NCBI GenBank assembly: GCA_015066045.1 | Contig: SVPD01000016.1 | Span: forward strand, 1-49,101 | From: Oscillospiraceae bacterium | GTDB taxonomy: Bacteria; Bacillota; Clostridia; Oscillospirales; Acutalibacteraceae | Direction: 5' to 3' | DNA: 49,101 bases | In this document: positions 1 to 7,800 of the stretch, piece after piece | Layout of the letters: every line of letters starts with the position of its first letter | Position numbering within the stretch: position 1 is the first letter of the stretch | The notes under the pieces: generated by a model | Databases searched by the model: none | What the model saw: the letters and a program-made list of their open reading frames with translations, nothing else | Told to the model about the DNA's origin: nothing | Program-made: the position numbers and the translations under genes

Positions 1-66
1 ATCACTTTGCAAAGGTGCTGATTTTGTTAAGTGCCGTGAAACCCCTTGATATATGGGCATTTGGGC

Positions 67-110
67 ATAAAACAACTCCACTCTCATTGTATCAAAATAA
101 GAGTGGAGTT
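67..110 (-). terminator. Intrinsic terminator behind tRNA-Leu
   Basis: An 11-bp perfect inverted repeat, AACTCCACTCT (74-84) and AGAGTGGAGTT (100-110), is followed on the minus strand by a short T run (GTTTTAT). It begins one base after the encoded CCA. The window bases before it (1-66) show nothing I can identify. Confidence 0.75.
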
Positions 111-111
111 A

Positions 112-198
112 TGGTGCCGGTGACCGGACTTGAACCGGTACGGTGTTGCCACCGAGGGATTTTAAGTCCCTTGCGTCTGCCTATTCCGCCACACCGGC
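112..198 (-). tRNA. tRNA-Leu (anticodon UAA)
   Basis: The minus strand folds as a class II tRNA. The acceptor arms GCCGGTG and CACCGGC pair, the T arm has TTCAAGT between ACCGG and CCGGT, and a long variable arm (CGGTG..CACCG) marks it as Leu/Ser type. The anticodon stem AGGGA/TCCCT closes the loop CTTAAAA, giving anticodon TAA, which reads UUA leucine codons. CCA is encoded at 114-112. A consensus promoter lies just upstream and a hairpin terminator just downstream, so it appears to be a single-gene unit. Confidence 0.96.
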
Positions 199-217
199 GT
201 GTCTTGCGACTTTAACA

Positions 218-246
218 ATTATACTGTTACGAACGGCTTTTGTCAA
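218..246 (-). promoter_or_regulatory. Sigma-A promoter of tRNA-Leu
   Basis: On the minus strand, TTGACA (246-241) and TATAAT (223-218) are separated by exactly 17 bases. Both boxes match the vegetative consensus fully. Transcription would start about 12-15 bases before the mature tRNA 5' end at 198. Confidence 0.9.
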
Positions 247-298
247 GGGTTTTCGGCTAATTTTTTACTCTTGCCCACGGAGGCTCTGCTTCATCTGT

Positions 299-1957
299 TT
301 ACTCTCTGTTTTCCCTCTCGTCTCTTTTTATCTTTTTGGTAGAGGTGCGAATAAAATCTTTGGTTCTCAGGGTAACCTTCTTAACGCTTTTATAGGAGGG
401 CAGCTTCCTGTTCGTGCTTCTGACGACCTCGATAACCGCCCTGTGGATTTCCTGCTCGGTAAGGTCGGTCTTTTTCAGCTTGCGCTCAATCTCACCTGTG
501 TCAGGAATAATCTGTGCGCTTAAAATACCGTCCTCCTCTGCATAAACCAGCACATCGGATATCACCGGATTTCGGGCAAGATAATACTCTATCTCCTCAG
601 GATAGATGTTTTTACCGTTTTTCGTTACTATAACGTTTTTCTTTCTGCCTGTGATGTGGTAGTTTCCGGTCTTGTCTCTGTAGCCAAGATCACCTGTGTG
701 CAGAAAGCCCTCCTTCAGCACCCCGTCAGTGGCTACCTGATTTTTATAATAGCCTAACATCACCATAGGGCCTTTGACACAAATTTCACCTATCCCCTTT
801 TCATCGGGATTTTCGATTTTTACCTCCACACCCTCTAAAGGTCTGCCGATCGAATCCGACAGAGGATTTTCACTGCTGTTACAGATGACTATGGGAGAGC
901 ATTCCGTAAGTCCGTAGCCGATTATGACAGGAATACCGAACATTATGAAATCCTCGGCAACCTCCTTCTGCAAGGCCGCTGCACCTACTACTATCTTACT
1001 GAGCCTTCCGCCGAAAAATGCGTGTACATCCGAAAAAATCTTTCGTCTTTTTTCCTCACTGACGGCAGAGGAGATTACAGAGAAAAACTGAACCTTTTTC
1101 CTTTTCCCCTGCTTTTCGATGGAGCTCATTATTTTTTTATGGAGATTTTCCAGAAGCAACGGAACCGTAACGAAAACCGTAGGCCTGTAAAAAGCGAAAT
1201 CCTCTTTAAGCGTACGTACCGAATCACAGAAGGCAATGGAGCCTCCGAAAAGCATTATCATCAGAAAAGCAATAGCCTCATAAGTGTGATGAAGAGGCAG
1301 AAAAGAAAGAGTCCTCTCGTTTTCATTTATTTTTACCCTTTCGGACACACATAAAATATCGGAAATCAGATTTCTGTGAGAAAGCATAACACCCTTTGCC
1401 ATACCTGTAGTGCCCGAGGTGAAAAGGAGCACCGCCATTCTGTCGCCCTCGGTCACGGCAGTAAAATACTCTCTTTTTCCCTCGTCGATAAGACTTTCTC
1501 CTTTTCTGACAAGATCATCAAAAAACACTGTGCCCTTCAGGTTTTCCGTGCATACTATCTTAAGCCCGCGCTCCGAAAGGTAAGCATCTCTGAGAATTTT
1601 TTCAGCAGCTTTTCCGTCACATATTATGCATTCGAGCCCCGCAAAGGAGACTATGTTCCGCAGCTCCTCTGCAGGCAGCTCCTTATCCAGCGGCACCGCC
1701 ACTCCGACGCCGCCCGTCACGGCCAGATAAGACAGACACCAGCAGTAAGAGTTTTCGCCCATTATGGCTATCTTTTTTCCCTTTAAGCCCAGCTCATATA
1801 TCAGTGCCGTACCGAGACCTTCCGCATCACTTTTCAGCTTACTGTAGGTTACAGTTTTTTCTCTGCCCTGCTCATCCTTCAGAATAAAGGCAGATCTGTT
1901 ACCGTATCTTCTCTCACTTTCTGTAAGCAGCTCTCTGAGATTTTCCGGAGTGTTCAT
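299..1957 (-). CDS. Long-chain acyl-CoA synthetase / AMP-dependent ligase
   Basis: This is an adenylate-forming enzyme of about 552 residues that would activate a fatty or other carboxylic acid to its acyl-CoA through an acyl-AMP intermediate, probably in the cytoplasm. The P-loop-like motif LLFTSGTTGMAKG lies near residues 177-189, GYGLTE at 347-352, and TGDLGYRD then GKNIYPEE at 421-455, the A5, A8 and A10 regions of the family. The frame is open to 2215, but I chose ATG 1957 because the protein family begins here and GGTGG sits six bases upstream. It diverges from the LCP gene. The exact substrate cannot be read from sequence; a FadD-like acyl-CoA ligase is most likely. Confidence 0.85.
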   Translation of the reverse strand: MNTPENLRELLTESERRYGNRSAFILKDEQGREKTVTYSKLKSDAEGLGTALIYELGLKGKKIAIMGENSYCWCLSYLAVTGGVGVAVPLDKELPAEELRNIVSFAGLECIICDGKAAEKILRDAYLSERGLKIVCTENLKGTVFFDDLVRKGESLIDEGKREYFTAVTEGDRMAVLLFTSGTTGMAKGVMLSHRNLISDILCVSERVKINENERTLSFLPLHHTYEAIAFLMIMLFGGSIAFCDSVRTLKEDFAFYRPTVFVTVPLLLENLHKKIMSSIEKQGKRKKVQFFSVISSAVSEEKRRKIFSDVHAFFGGRLSKIVVGAAALQKEVAEDFIMFGIPVIIGYGLTECSPIVICNSSENPLSDSIGRPLEGVEVKIENPDEKGIGEICVKGPMVMLGYYKNQVATDGVLKEGFLHTGDLGYRDKTGNYHITGRKKNVIVTKNGKNIYPEEIEYYLARNPVISDVLVYAEEDGILSAQIIPDTGEIERKLKKTDLTEQEIHRAVIEVVRSTNRKLPSYKSVKKVTLRTKDFIRTSTKKIKRDERENRE

Positions 1958-2079
1958 ATAACCACCGCTTTCCGATTTGTTTGCGTATAATATTTTTACA
2001 CGGTAGGATATTTTTATTCCCTCAAAGAACAAATAAATACCGCAGATATTAAGTTTTTCTGATAAAATAATGGAAAGCC

Positions 2080-2108
2080 TTGTGTTTTTTACTGTTTTGA
2101 GGTACAAT
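2080..2108 (+). promoter_or_regulatory. Probable promoter of the LCP gene
   Basis: TTGTGT (2080-2085) and TACAAT (2103-2108) are spaced by 17 bases, followed by a strong AAGGAGG ribosome site before ATG 2141. The -35 box is weak (three of six consensus bases), so the call rests mainly on the -10 box and the spacing. Confidence 0.5.
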
Positions 2109-2140
2109 ATGACAGACATAGCTTTTATAAGGAGGATATT

Positions 2141-3544
2141 ATGGACGATATATATTTTTCCGATAAAAAGAAACGAAATCCGGATAACGACAAAAATACC
2201 AGACGCTACTCTCATAATGAGTTTACAGATACAGATTACTTTAACGAAAGCTTTGACCTTGATTTGAGAAAAAAAGGAAGCTCACAGGCCTTTTCGGACA
2301 AGAGCTCCTTCCGTGTTCAGCTTCCCGACGAAGACAGTATAAGCGAGGGACCTGCAGACAGAACACCGAAGGGCAGACCTGTCTCCTCCCACGCAGCTCA
2401 CGGAGATCAGGAGGTCACCGGCAGAGCCGCTCCCACCGAGAGAAGACCGTCCTCCGGACATGCCGCTGCACCGAAGGCACCCTCACAAAGGCCGCCCCAG
2501 AGCAGTACGCAGAGAAGCAGAACGCCTCAGGGACAGAGAGTAAATCAGCCTCAGCACTATAAGCCTGTAAGGATGAGCAGAGAGGGCTCACATAAAAACA
2601 CACCTCCCCCGAAGCCTCCCGTTTCAAAAAAGAAAATCATCGCTCTTTCGGTTTTAGGCGTTATTACCGCTCTGTTTATTTCACTTGCGGTCTACGGTCT
2701 GGTGGCTCTTCAGGGGCTGGATTATGACGACAGCATCGTCCCTAATGCCTATGTGGACGAAAGCACTCTTACCTCGAGCGACGATGTTATAAATATCCTT
2801 TTCATCGGCAGTGATGCCAGAAGTGAGGTAGAGGGGCAGCGCTCAGATACCATGCTGCTTTTTTCCATCGATAAGCAGAATAAAAAGCTCAAGCTCACCT
2901 CCTTCCTCAGAGACAGTTATGTATATATCCCCTCTAAAAAGTACAATACAAAGCTGAATGCAGCCTTTTCCTACGGCGGTACACAGTTAGTGCTGGACAC
3001 TCTGGAATATAACTTCGGAGTGAAAATCGACCATTATATTATGGTCAATTTCAAGGTCTTTCGTCAGCTCGTAAATCTGCTGGGCGGCATCACAGTAGAC
3101 GGTGTCACCGAGGCAGAAGCCAAATATATGCGTGAAGAAGTAAAAATCAAGGATATAAAGGAAGGCACAAACCATATGACTGGCAAGGCTGCCCTCTGGT
3201 ACTGCCGCATAAGATATGTGGATAATGACTTCCGCAGAACCGAAAGGCAGAGAAAGGTTATCGGTGCCATAGTGGACAAGGCTCTTAAAACCAATCCCGT
3301 AAAGCTGATGAGTATTGTCAAGCAGGTGCTGCCGAACATCTCCACGGATATCAGCAGCAGTGAGCTCGTGGGACTGGCCGCAGGTGCTGCGCTTCGCTTC
3401 CTTTATTATGACATCGAGCAGCAGCAGATTCCTGCCGAGGATACCTGGACCGATGCCAGAATCTCCGGTCAGCTGGTGCTTAAAATGGATTTGGAAAAGA
3501 ACAGAGAAATTCTCAAATCGTTCCTTTACGATAAAGACAAATAA
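2141..3544 (+). CDS. LytR-CpsA-Psr (LCP) family cell-wall glycopolymer ligase
   Basis: LCP proteins transfer lipid-linked teichoic acids or capsular polymers onto peptidoglycan outside the membrane. The 467-residue protein has a long hydrophilic, Pro/Gln/Arg/Ser-rich cytoplasmic N-terminus (1-163), one membrane helix (about 165-190) and an extracellular LCP domain from about 216. It shows the family pattern NILFIGSDAR, RSDTMLL and LTSFLRDSYV, with the arginines that contact the pyrophosphate of the lipid carrier. AAGGAGG seven bases before ATG 2141 fixes the start. It is monocistronic and followed directly by repeat R1, which looks like its terminator. The long disordered N-terminus is an unusual extension for the family. 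Confidence 0.9.
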   Translation: MDDIYFSDKKKRNPDNDKNTRRYSHNEFTDTDYFNESFDLDLRKKGSSQAFSDKSSFRVQLPDEDSISEGPADRTPKGRPVSSHAAHGDQEVTGRAAPTERRPSSGHAAAPKAPSQRPPQSSTQRSRTPQGQRVNQPQHYKPVRMSREGSHKNTPPPKPPVSKKKIIALSVLGVITALFISLAVYGLVALQGLDYDDSIVPNAYVDESTLTSSDDVINILFIGSDARSEVEGQRSDTMLLFSIDKQNKKLKLTSFLRDSYVYIPSKKYNTKLNAAFSYGGTQLVLDTLEYNFGVKIDHYIMVNFKVFRQLVNLLGGITVDGVTEAEAKYMREEVKIKDIKEGTNHMTGKAALWYCRIRYVDNDFRRTERQRKVIGAIVDKALKTNPVKLMSIVKQVLPNISTDISSSELVGLAAGAALRFLYYDIEQQQIPAEDTWTDARISGQLVLKMDLEKNREILKSFLYDKDK

Positions 3545-3556
3545 AAAGTGGGCCGT

Positions 3557-3673
3557 CGCACTAAGCGCAGACCAAAAAGCAAAACAAAAACAGATGTGTT
3601 TAAGTCGCTTCTGACTTATAAAACACATCTGTTTTAACTTTTATATGGAATAATATGGTTTTGCATATAATAA
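3557..3673 (+). repeat. Intergenic repeat R1, copy A
   Basis: About 117 bases here recur at 48981-49097 in the same orientation, without gaps and with about seven differences by eye. The core is a long hairpin: AAAACAGATGTGTTT (3587-3601) pairs with AAACACATCTGTTTT (3621-3635), and inside it AAGTC (3602-3606) pairs with GACTT (3613-3617) around a GCTTCT loop. T-rich sequence follows on both strands. It starts 12 bases after the LCP stop codon. Conservation continues well outside the hairpin, on both sides. Confidence 0.85.
3587..3645 (+). terminator. Terminator-like hairpin of R1 between convergent genes
   Basis: The 15+5 bp hairpin in R1 lies between the convergent LCP gene and the Spo0A-like gene. 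The plus strand gives TTTT then CTTTTAT after the stem. The minus strand gives TTTTTGTTTT. It could stop transcription from both sides. Confidence 0.7.
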
Positions 3674-3770
3674 GCATTTACTTTTTCAGCCGTTTTTTCG
3701 CCCTCTTGAAGTATAATCATACATCTGGCGAAGAAAACGCCTTCTGCATCTTACTGCAACAACCCCTTTA

Positions 3771-4361
3771 TCATATATCCGCAAAGGTAATCTGTCTCTT
3801 TGAGACTCTCTTTTTGACCACATCTGCCATAACCGCTATAAACTCAGCGTTTGTAGGCTTGACCTTGTCTTTATAAAGACTGTGGGGGAAATAATAGTAA
3901 AGTGCCTGTGTGTCACCTCTGGTGCAGCCGCTTTCTATGGCGTGCCTTATCACCCGCTCCACACGGGCGGCGGTAGTGTCGTAATGCTCCGCAATATCGG
4001 GATAAAGGCATTTCGTTATACCGTCTACCAGAATAGGGTTCTGTGCTACCGAAATCAGAGCAGCCCTCAGATATCTGTAGCCCTTGGTGTGAGCAGGAAT
4101 TCCGAATTCACTCAGAACGAAGGTGGCAGCCTCCTCATAATCGTTCAGTGACGGATTATCTGAAATGATATCCTTCTCCCCCGCTATAATTCTCACTATG
4201 TTCTCCGCCAGCTCCTTATGTATATCCTCGTCCGCATCCTTCAGCATTTCTTTTATGCGATAGGTTTTTTCACCCGAAAGCGACAGATAAAGGCTTATTT
4301 CCGGAACCTCCTCTCCCTTTTCTTTCGGGTTGCTCACTGCTAAATTAATGCTTTCTGACAT
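3771..4361 (-). CDS. Stand-alone Spo0A C-terminal-domain DNA-binding protein
   Basis: Residues about 80-182 of this 196-residue protein match the DNA-binding domain of Spo0A, the sporulation master regulator: FGIPAHTKGYRYL, the helix-turn-helix stretch DTTAARVERVIRHAIESG, and the KPTNAEFIAVMAD tail. The phosphoacceptor receiver domain is missing. Instead the first 80 residues are charged, probably helical and unlike a CheY fold. AGGAGAGAGG before ATG 4361 supports the start. It therefore probably binds 0A-like boxes without phosphorelay control, perhaps as a paralogue that competes with or modulates the true Spo0A. Its promoter carries a 0A-box-like site (4402-4410). It is monocistronic and convergent with the LCP gene. 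The main Spo0A is not in this window. Confidence 0.85.
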   Translation of the reverse strand: MSESINLAVSNPKEKGEEVPEISLYLSLSGEKTYRIKEMLKDADEDIHKELAENIVRIIAGEKDIISDNPSLNDYEEAATFVLSEFGIPAHTKGYRYLRAALISVAQNPILVDGITKCLYPDIAEHYDTTAARVERVIRHAIESGCTRGDTQALYYYFPHSLYKDKVKPTNAEFIAVMADVVKKRVSKRQITFADI

Positions 4362-4401
4362 ATCCTCTCTCCTAAAACGTGAAAAATATTAACATATCCT
4401 A

Positions 4402-4436
4402 TTCGACATACTACCACAGTTCAGTGGTAAAATCAA
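4402..4436 (-). promoter_or_regulatory. Promoter of the Spo0A-like gene with overlapping 0A-box-like site
   Basis: On the minus strand TTGATT (4436-4431) and TAGTAT (4413-4408) are 17 bases apart. TATGTCGAA (4410-4402) overlaps the -10 box and differs by one base from the Spo0A box TTTGTCGAA. The spacer also contains a perfect inverted repeat, TACCAC-N6-GTGGTA (4412-4429). The layout would suit autorepression. Confidence 0.6.
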
Positions 4437-4531
4437 GTGTTTCTGATAAATTTGTTGATTTTTTTCACATTTTATAATAAAGTAACGGAGCATTTGCAGT
4501 AAGCTTAAGAAGACGTGTGCTTATAGCATAA

Positions 4532-4630
4532 ACTGCAAAACGCAGTGTTTTATGTTCTTTTAATGCATTAAAGGGCTTCTGCGGATTTTAATTTCCGCAG
4601 AAGCCCTCTGTTTGTCTTGATTATGCGGTC
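4532..4630 (-). repeat. Intergenic repeat R2, copy A
   Basis: Roughly 100 bases here match the reverse complement of 48841-48935. The best part runs from TTCTTTTAATG (about 4554) to ATGCGGTC (4630). It contains the hairpin GGGCTTCTGCGGA / TCCGCAGAAGCCC. The other copy has GGGTTTCTACGGA / TCCGTAGAAACCC, so two base pairs are changed on both arms together. Strand is given relative to the operon it follows; both copies face the same way behind their upstream gene. Confidence 0.8.
4562..4606 (-). terminator. Terminator-like R2 hairpin behind the O-acylation operon
   Basis: A 13-bp perfect stem (4573-4585 with 4594-4606) around an 8-base loop lies 35 bases downstream of the DHHW gene stop. On the minus strand it is followed by TTTAATGCATTAAAAG, a weak T run. 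It probably ends the operon. Confidence 0.65.
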
Positions 4631-4641
4631 CCCGCTTAAAA

Positions 4642-5835
4642 TCATTCGAGTATCCCGCTAAGAGAGGTATCCTCGAGGAAGGTGTCGAGATTATAAAGAA
4701 AAAGGATGTGTGAAAAGGTGTTCTCCTCTGTAACCGACGATAGCCTTTCCGAGGTATATCTGGCATCAATCACCACTATTTTCGCAAAATAGGGAGTGAA
4801 CATCGGAAGCATACAGTTTGCATAGGAATCCTTTACGATAAGCAGAGTGTCCTTAGACGGTGAGGTAGTGCTGACAGTGATTTTACCGTAATTGCCGCCG
4901 GTAAATACCTCATATTTATTTTTCGTTTCCAGCTTATCCCTGTCAAAGAGAGTGGCCGTTTTCTTTTCGCCGTTTTCATAATCTGCCACATAAGTCTGTG
5001 CCGAATTATGCGGCACACAGATGTCGATTACATCATCGGAGGATGTTACTCCCGACTTTGAGCTGAGAGTGCCCTGAAAGCCGTCAGCCACCGTGAAGAA
5101 ATCAAAATCCTTGGCGTCAACGGCTATTTCCCAGCTTTTCATAAGCTCCGTAAAAGCGATAAAAGCGGCTCCCGTGGTCCAGTGATGGTCAGTTTTATAA
5201 AAAAGCTGAGTTTTATCCTTTTCCGAAACGAATGCTTCGGAAAGATTTATGAAGCTGATGCTTTTGCTCTGAGTGTAATTTGCTATGTCCTCAATAAGAT
5301 AGCTCTGGTCGGGCAGAGAAAGTCCGTCGGGCAGCTTTTCTTTATAAACATAGCTACTGTTCGGAGAAAGCATAAAGGTAAGCCTTGAGTCCTTGTTTCT
5401 GTCGGCAAAGGCACTGATTTTACCCGTAATATCCTCTACCTTCTTTTCGTCAAAGGCAGTGGGCGCAGAGAAAAGATAGCCCTCCTTGCCTATATAAACT
5501 CCTCCTGTTTTCGTTTTTCCCATCAGACGGTCGGCTACGGTTTTAAGACGTATTACCTCATCTCTGAAAACGAACTGATCCGTAAGATAGGTCTCGAAAT
5601 CCTTCATAAAGGTTCCTTCCCTCAGAGAATGCAAGGTCAGAGAGGGAGCGGATGCCAGCACTCTGTTTTCCGTCTCGGAAAAGGACTTATCCTCACTCAT
5701 CGGAAAGGAGATGCCTATGGCGAAAATAACGAGACAGAAGGCCGCTATAAGCAAAGAAAAAAGCAGCTTTCCTTTTCTTGGCTTCGGCATATTGTCTGTT
5801 TTCTGTTCTTTTTCGTAAAATTCACTGTTTTCCAT
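4642..5835 (-). CDS. DHHW-family (AlgJ/AlgX-like SGNH) membrane-anchored protein
   Basis: This 397-residue protein has an N-terminal membrane helix (about 22-45) and an extracellular SGNH-like domain. The signature TDHHWTTGAAF has DHHW at 216-219. A GKEGYLF segment near 116-122 and a KDSYANCMLP block near 345 resemble the catalytic regions of AlgJ/AlgX-type acetyl-handling proteins. Members usually sit beside MBOAT acyltransferases and move acetyl groups onto extracellular polysaccharide. Here it is the last gene of an operon with MBOAT, DUF4358-like and SGNH proteins. AGAGGAATTAA before ATG 5835 supports the start. The acceptor polymer is unknown. Confidence 0.85.
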   Translation of the reverse strand: MENSEFYEKEQKTDNMPKPRKGKLLFSLLIAAFCLVIFAIGISFPMSEDKSFSETENRVLASAPSLTLHSLREGTFMKDFETYLTDQFVFRDEVIRLKTVADRLMGKTKTGGVYIGKEGYLFSAPTAFDEKKVEDITGKISAFADRNKDSRLTFMLSPNSSYVYKEKLPDGLSLPDQSYLIEDIANYTQSKSISFINLSEAFVSEKDKTQLFYKTDHHWTTGAAFIAFTELMKSWEIAVDAKDFDFFTVADGFQGTLSSKSGVTSSDDVIDICVPHNSAQTYVADYENGEKKTATLFDRDKLETKNKYEVFTGGNYGKITVSTTSPSKDTLLIVKDSYANCMLPMFTPYFAKIVVIDARYTSERLSSVTEENTFSHILFLYNLDTFLEDTSLSGILE

Positions 5836-5868
5836 TTAATTCCTCTTTCGGTAAAATAACCCTTATGC

Positions 5869-7287
5869 TTAAAATCTGAAATAAAGGAAGGGATTATAGG
5901 TTTCACTGATAAGATAAATAATGCAGAGAATAAATATGGCCATATATCCTACGCTCATTACTGCGATATTGAAGCGGAAATTCTTTATTCTCGGTAAAGC
6001 GGCGAAAACACCTGTAGCGCAGAGCGTCATCAGGATGAGGGAAAAGGCGTTTTCGGAGAGAAGATACTCGGAAGTGCTGTCTGTAAAGGCGTTACCGCAC
6101 AGACCGAACATACTCTTCAAATAAGTGAGAGCGGCACCGAGATTTTCCGCTGAGAAAAACACCCAACCTATCATAACCGTAGCCATAGTCATAATGTACC
6201 TTATAAAGACGGGGATTTTTTCCAGCACACGGGCAAAAACATATTTTTCGGCGATAAGAAGCACACCGTAAAAAGCACCCCAGGCTATGAAATTCCACGC
6301 TGCACCGTGCCACAGTCCCGTAAGTGACCATACCACCAATATATTGAATACAGTCCTCAATGTGCCTTTTCTGTTACCGCCCAAGGGAATGTAGACATAA
6401 TCTCTGAACCAGCTGCTGAGGCTTATGTGCCATCTTCTCCAGAAGTCGGTAATGCTTGTGGCCTTGTAAGGGAAATTAAAGTTCTGCAAGAAATCGAAGC
6501 CCAGCATTTTACCCAGACCTATAGCCATATCCGAATAACCGCTGAAATCGAAGTAAATCTGGAGAGTGTAGCAGATTATACCTATCCACGAGGTCATAAC
6601 GGAAAGAGAAGAAATATCCGTGCCGAGAATTTCGGTATACACTGCACCGACAGTATTGGCGAAAATAACCTTTTTTCCCAGACCTTTTATGAAAAACATT
6701 ATACCTGCAGAAAACTTTTCCGCAGTAATCTCTCTGTCCGTAAGCTGCTTCTCCACATCGTAATACTGAACGATAGGTCCTGCGATAAGCTGCGGGAACA
6801 TAGAAATATAGGTAGCGAAGGGAATTATGCTTTTCTGCGCCCTTACGTCTCCCCGATAAACATCTATCACATAAGAGAGCACCTGAAAGGTATAAAAGGA
6901 TATACCCACCGGCAGCGGTATCTCTCTGACGGGCAGAGAAAGGGAAAAAATACTGTTTATGCTCTCCACTGCGAAGCCGTAATATTTAAAAAAGCCTAAA
7001 ATAAAAATATTGAATACAAGAGCACCCGCAAAGACGAGCTTCTTTTTTTTCGGACTTCCTATGTAGCGGTCGATATCGATGGCCGCATTATAGTTATAAA
7101 AGATACTGAGGAGCATCAGTACAATATACACGGGCTCTCCCCATGCATAGAATATGAGGCTCATTACCAATAAAACTATATTCTTTTTTACCGTTTCTCT
7201 ATCCCTGTCCCTGAATAATCTGAAATTATAAAGGACAAGGGTAACAGGTAAAAACAAAAACAAAAAAGTGGCACTGCTGAATACCAT
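5869..7287 (-). CDS. MBOAT-family membrane O-acyltransferase (AlgI/DltB-like)
   Basis: This is a 472-residue polytopic protein of the AlgI/DltB type, which passes an acyl group, usually acetyl, from the cytoplasm to an extracytoplasmic polymer. The conserved features are PVGISFYTFQVLSYVIDVYRG near 126-146, DFWRRWHISLSSWFRDYVYIP near 281-301, and TGLWHGAAWNF with the presumed catalytic His327. AGGTG upstream of ATG 7287 supports the start, and 33 bases separate it from the DHHW gene. Together with the flanking SGNH and DHHW genes it forms an envelope O-acylation operon. Whether the target is peptidoglycan, teichoic acid or capsule cannot be told from sequence. Confidence 0.92.
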   Translation of the reverse strand: MVFSSATFLFLFLPVTLVLYNFRLFRDRDRETVKKNIVLLVMSLIFYAWGEPVYIVLMLLSIFYNYNAAIDIDRYIGSPKKKKLVFAGALVFNIFILGFFKYYGFAVESINSIFSLSLPVREIPLPVGISFYTFQVLSYVIDVYRGDVRAQKSIIPFATYISMFPQLIAGPIVQYYDVEKQLTDREITAEKFSAGIMFFIKGLGKKVIFANTVGAVYTEILGTDISSLSVMTSWIGIICYTLQIYFDFSGYSDMAIGLGKMLGFDFLQNFNFPYKATSITDFWRRWHISLSSWFRDYVYIPLGGNRKGTLRTVFNILVVWSLTGLWHGAAWNFIAWGAFYGVLLIAEKYVFARVLEKIPVFIRYIMTMATVMIGWVFFSAENLGAALTYLKSMFGLCGNAFTDSTSEYLLSENAFSLILMTLCATGVFAALPRIKNFRFNIAVMSVGYMAIFILCIIYLISETYNPFLYFRF

Positions 7288-7320
7288 TTTTACACCTCAA
7301 ATAATTTTCTGAAGGAGGTC

Positions 7321-7800
7321 TTATTCCTCCACACACCTTAAGAATGCATCCAAGCCCACAGAGGCATCATCGTGAACCATGTATATTATGGCTCCTTTGC
7401 TGACCTGTATTACTCTCTTTTCCAAAAGAGCCGAGGCCACCGGATCGTAATCCTTATAGGTATTATACTTTTCCTCTGCCTTCTTTACGAGAAGTGACGT
7501 TACCGAGTCGGTGTCGCAGTCCTCTCCGGCCTTGATTACGAGAATTTCACGCACATCCATTATATCCTCGCTGCCGTAATAAACGAAGGACTCGAAATTC
7601 TCACCGCTGACACCCAGCTGAGAAAGAAGTCTTTCACTGTCAAAGCGCTCAAGCCCGTCAAGGTTCATCCCTTCGGTAACCTCTGCGGCTATTTCGTCAG
7701 CGGTTTTTACAGTGTTTTCTTCGCCGAAAAAGGAAAAGCCGATAAAAGCAGCCAGCAGAATTATGCACACCAGCTGACACAAGCCCGCCTTACTCATCAT
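7321..7800 (-). CDS. DUF4358-like exported protein
   Basis: This 159-residue protein has a signal-anchor helix (about 8-26) and a small extracellular domain. The pattern of an Asp/Glu-rich N-terminal half, DIMDVREILVIKAG near the middle and a YKDYDP segment resembles DUF4358 proteins, which commonly neighbour MBOAT genes in Clostridia. Its ATG overlaps the stop codon of the SGNH gene by four bases (ATGA), so the two are translationally coupled, and 33 bases separate it from the MBOAT gene. No catalytic motif is visible. The DUF assignment is from memory of the family and is moderately sure. Confidence 0.7.
   Translation of the reverse strand: MMSKAGLCQLVCIILLAAFIGFSFFGEENTVKTADEIAAEVTEGMNLDGLERFDSERLLSQLGVSGENFESFVYYGSEDIMDVREILVIKAGEDCDTDSVTSLLVKKAEEKYNTYKDYDPVASALLEKRVIQVSKGAIIYMVHDDASVGLDAFLRCVEE

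Noticed and set aside
1958-2215. N-terminal extension of the acyl-CoA synthetase by 86 codons
   Set aside because: The extension is rich in Ile, Leu and Lys from A/T-rich intergenic DNA, overlaps the LCP promoter and start, and has no similarity to the family N-terminus.
3557-4630. R1 and R2 as ends of a transposon carrying the Spo0A-like gene
   Set aside because: R1 and R2 are not related to each other, no transposase is present, and each element sits behind a different operon in a terminator position. No target duplication could be seen.
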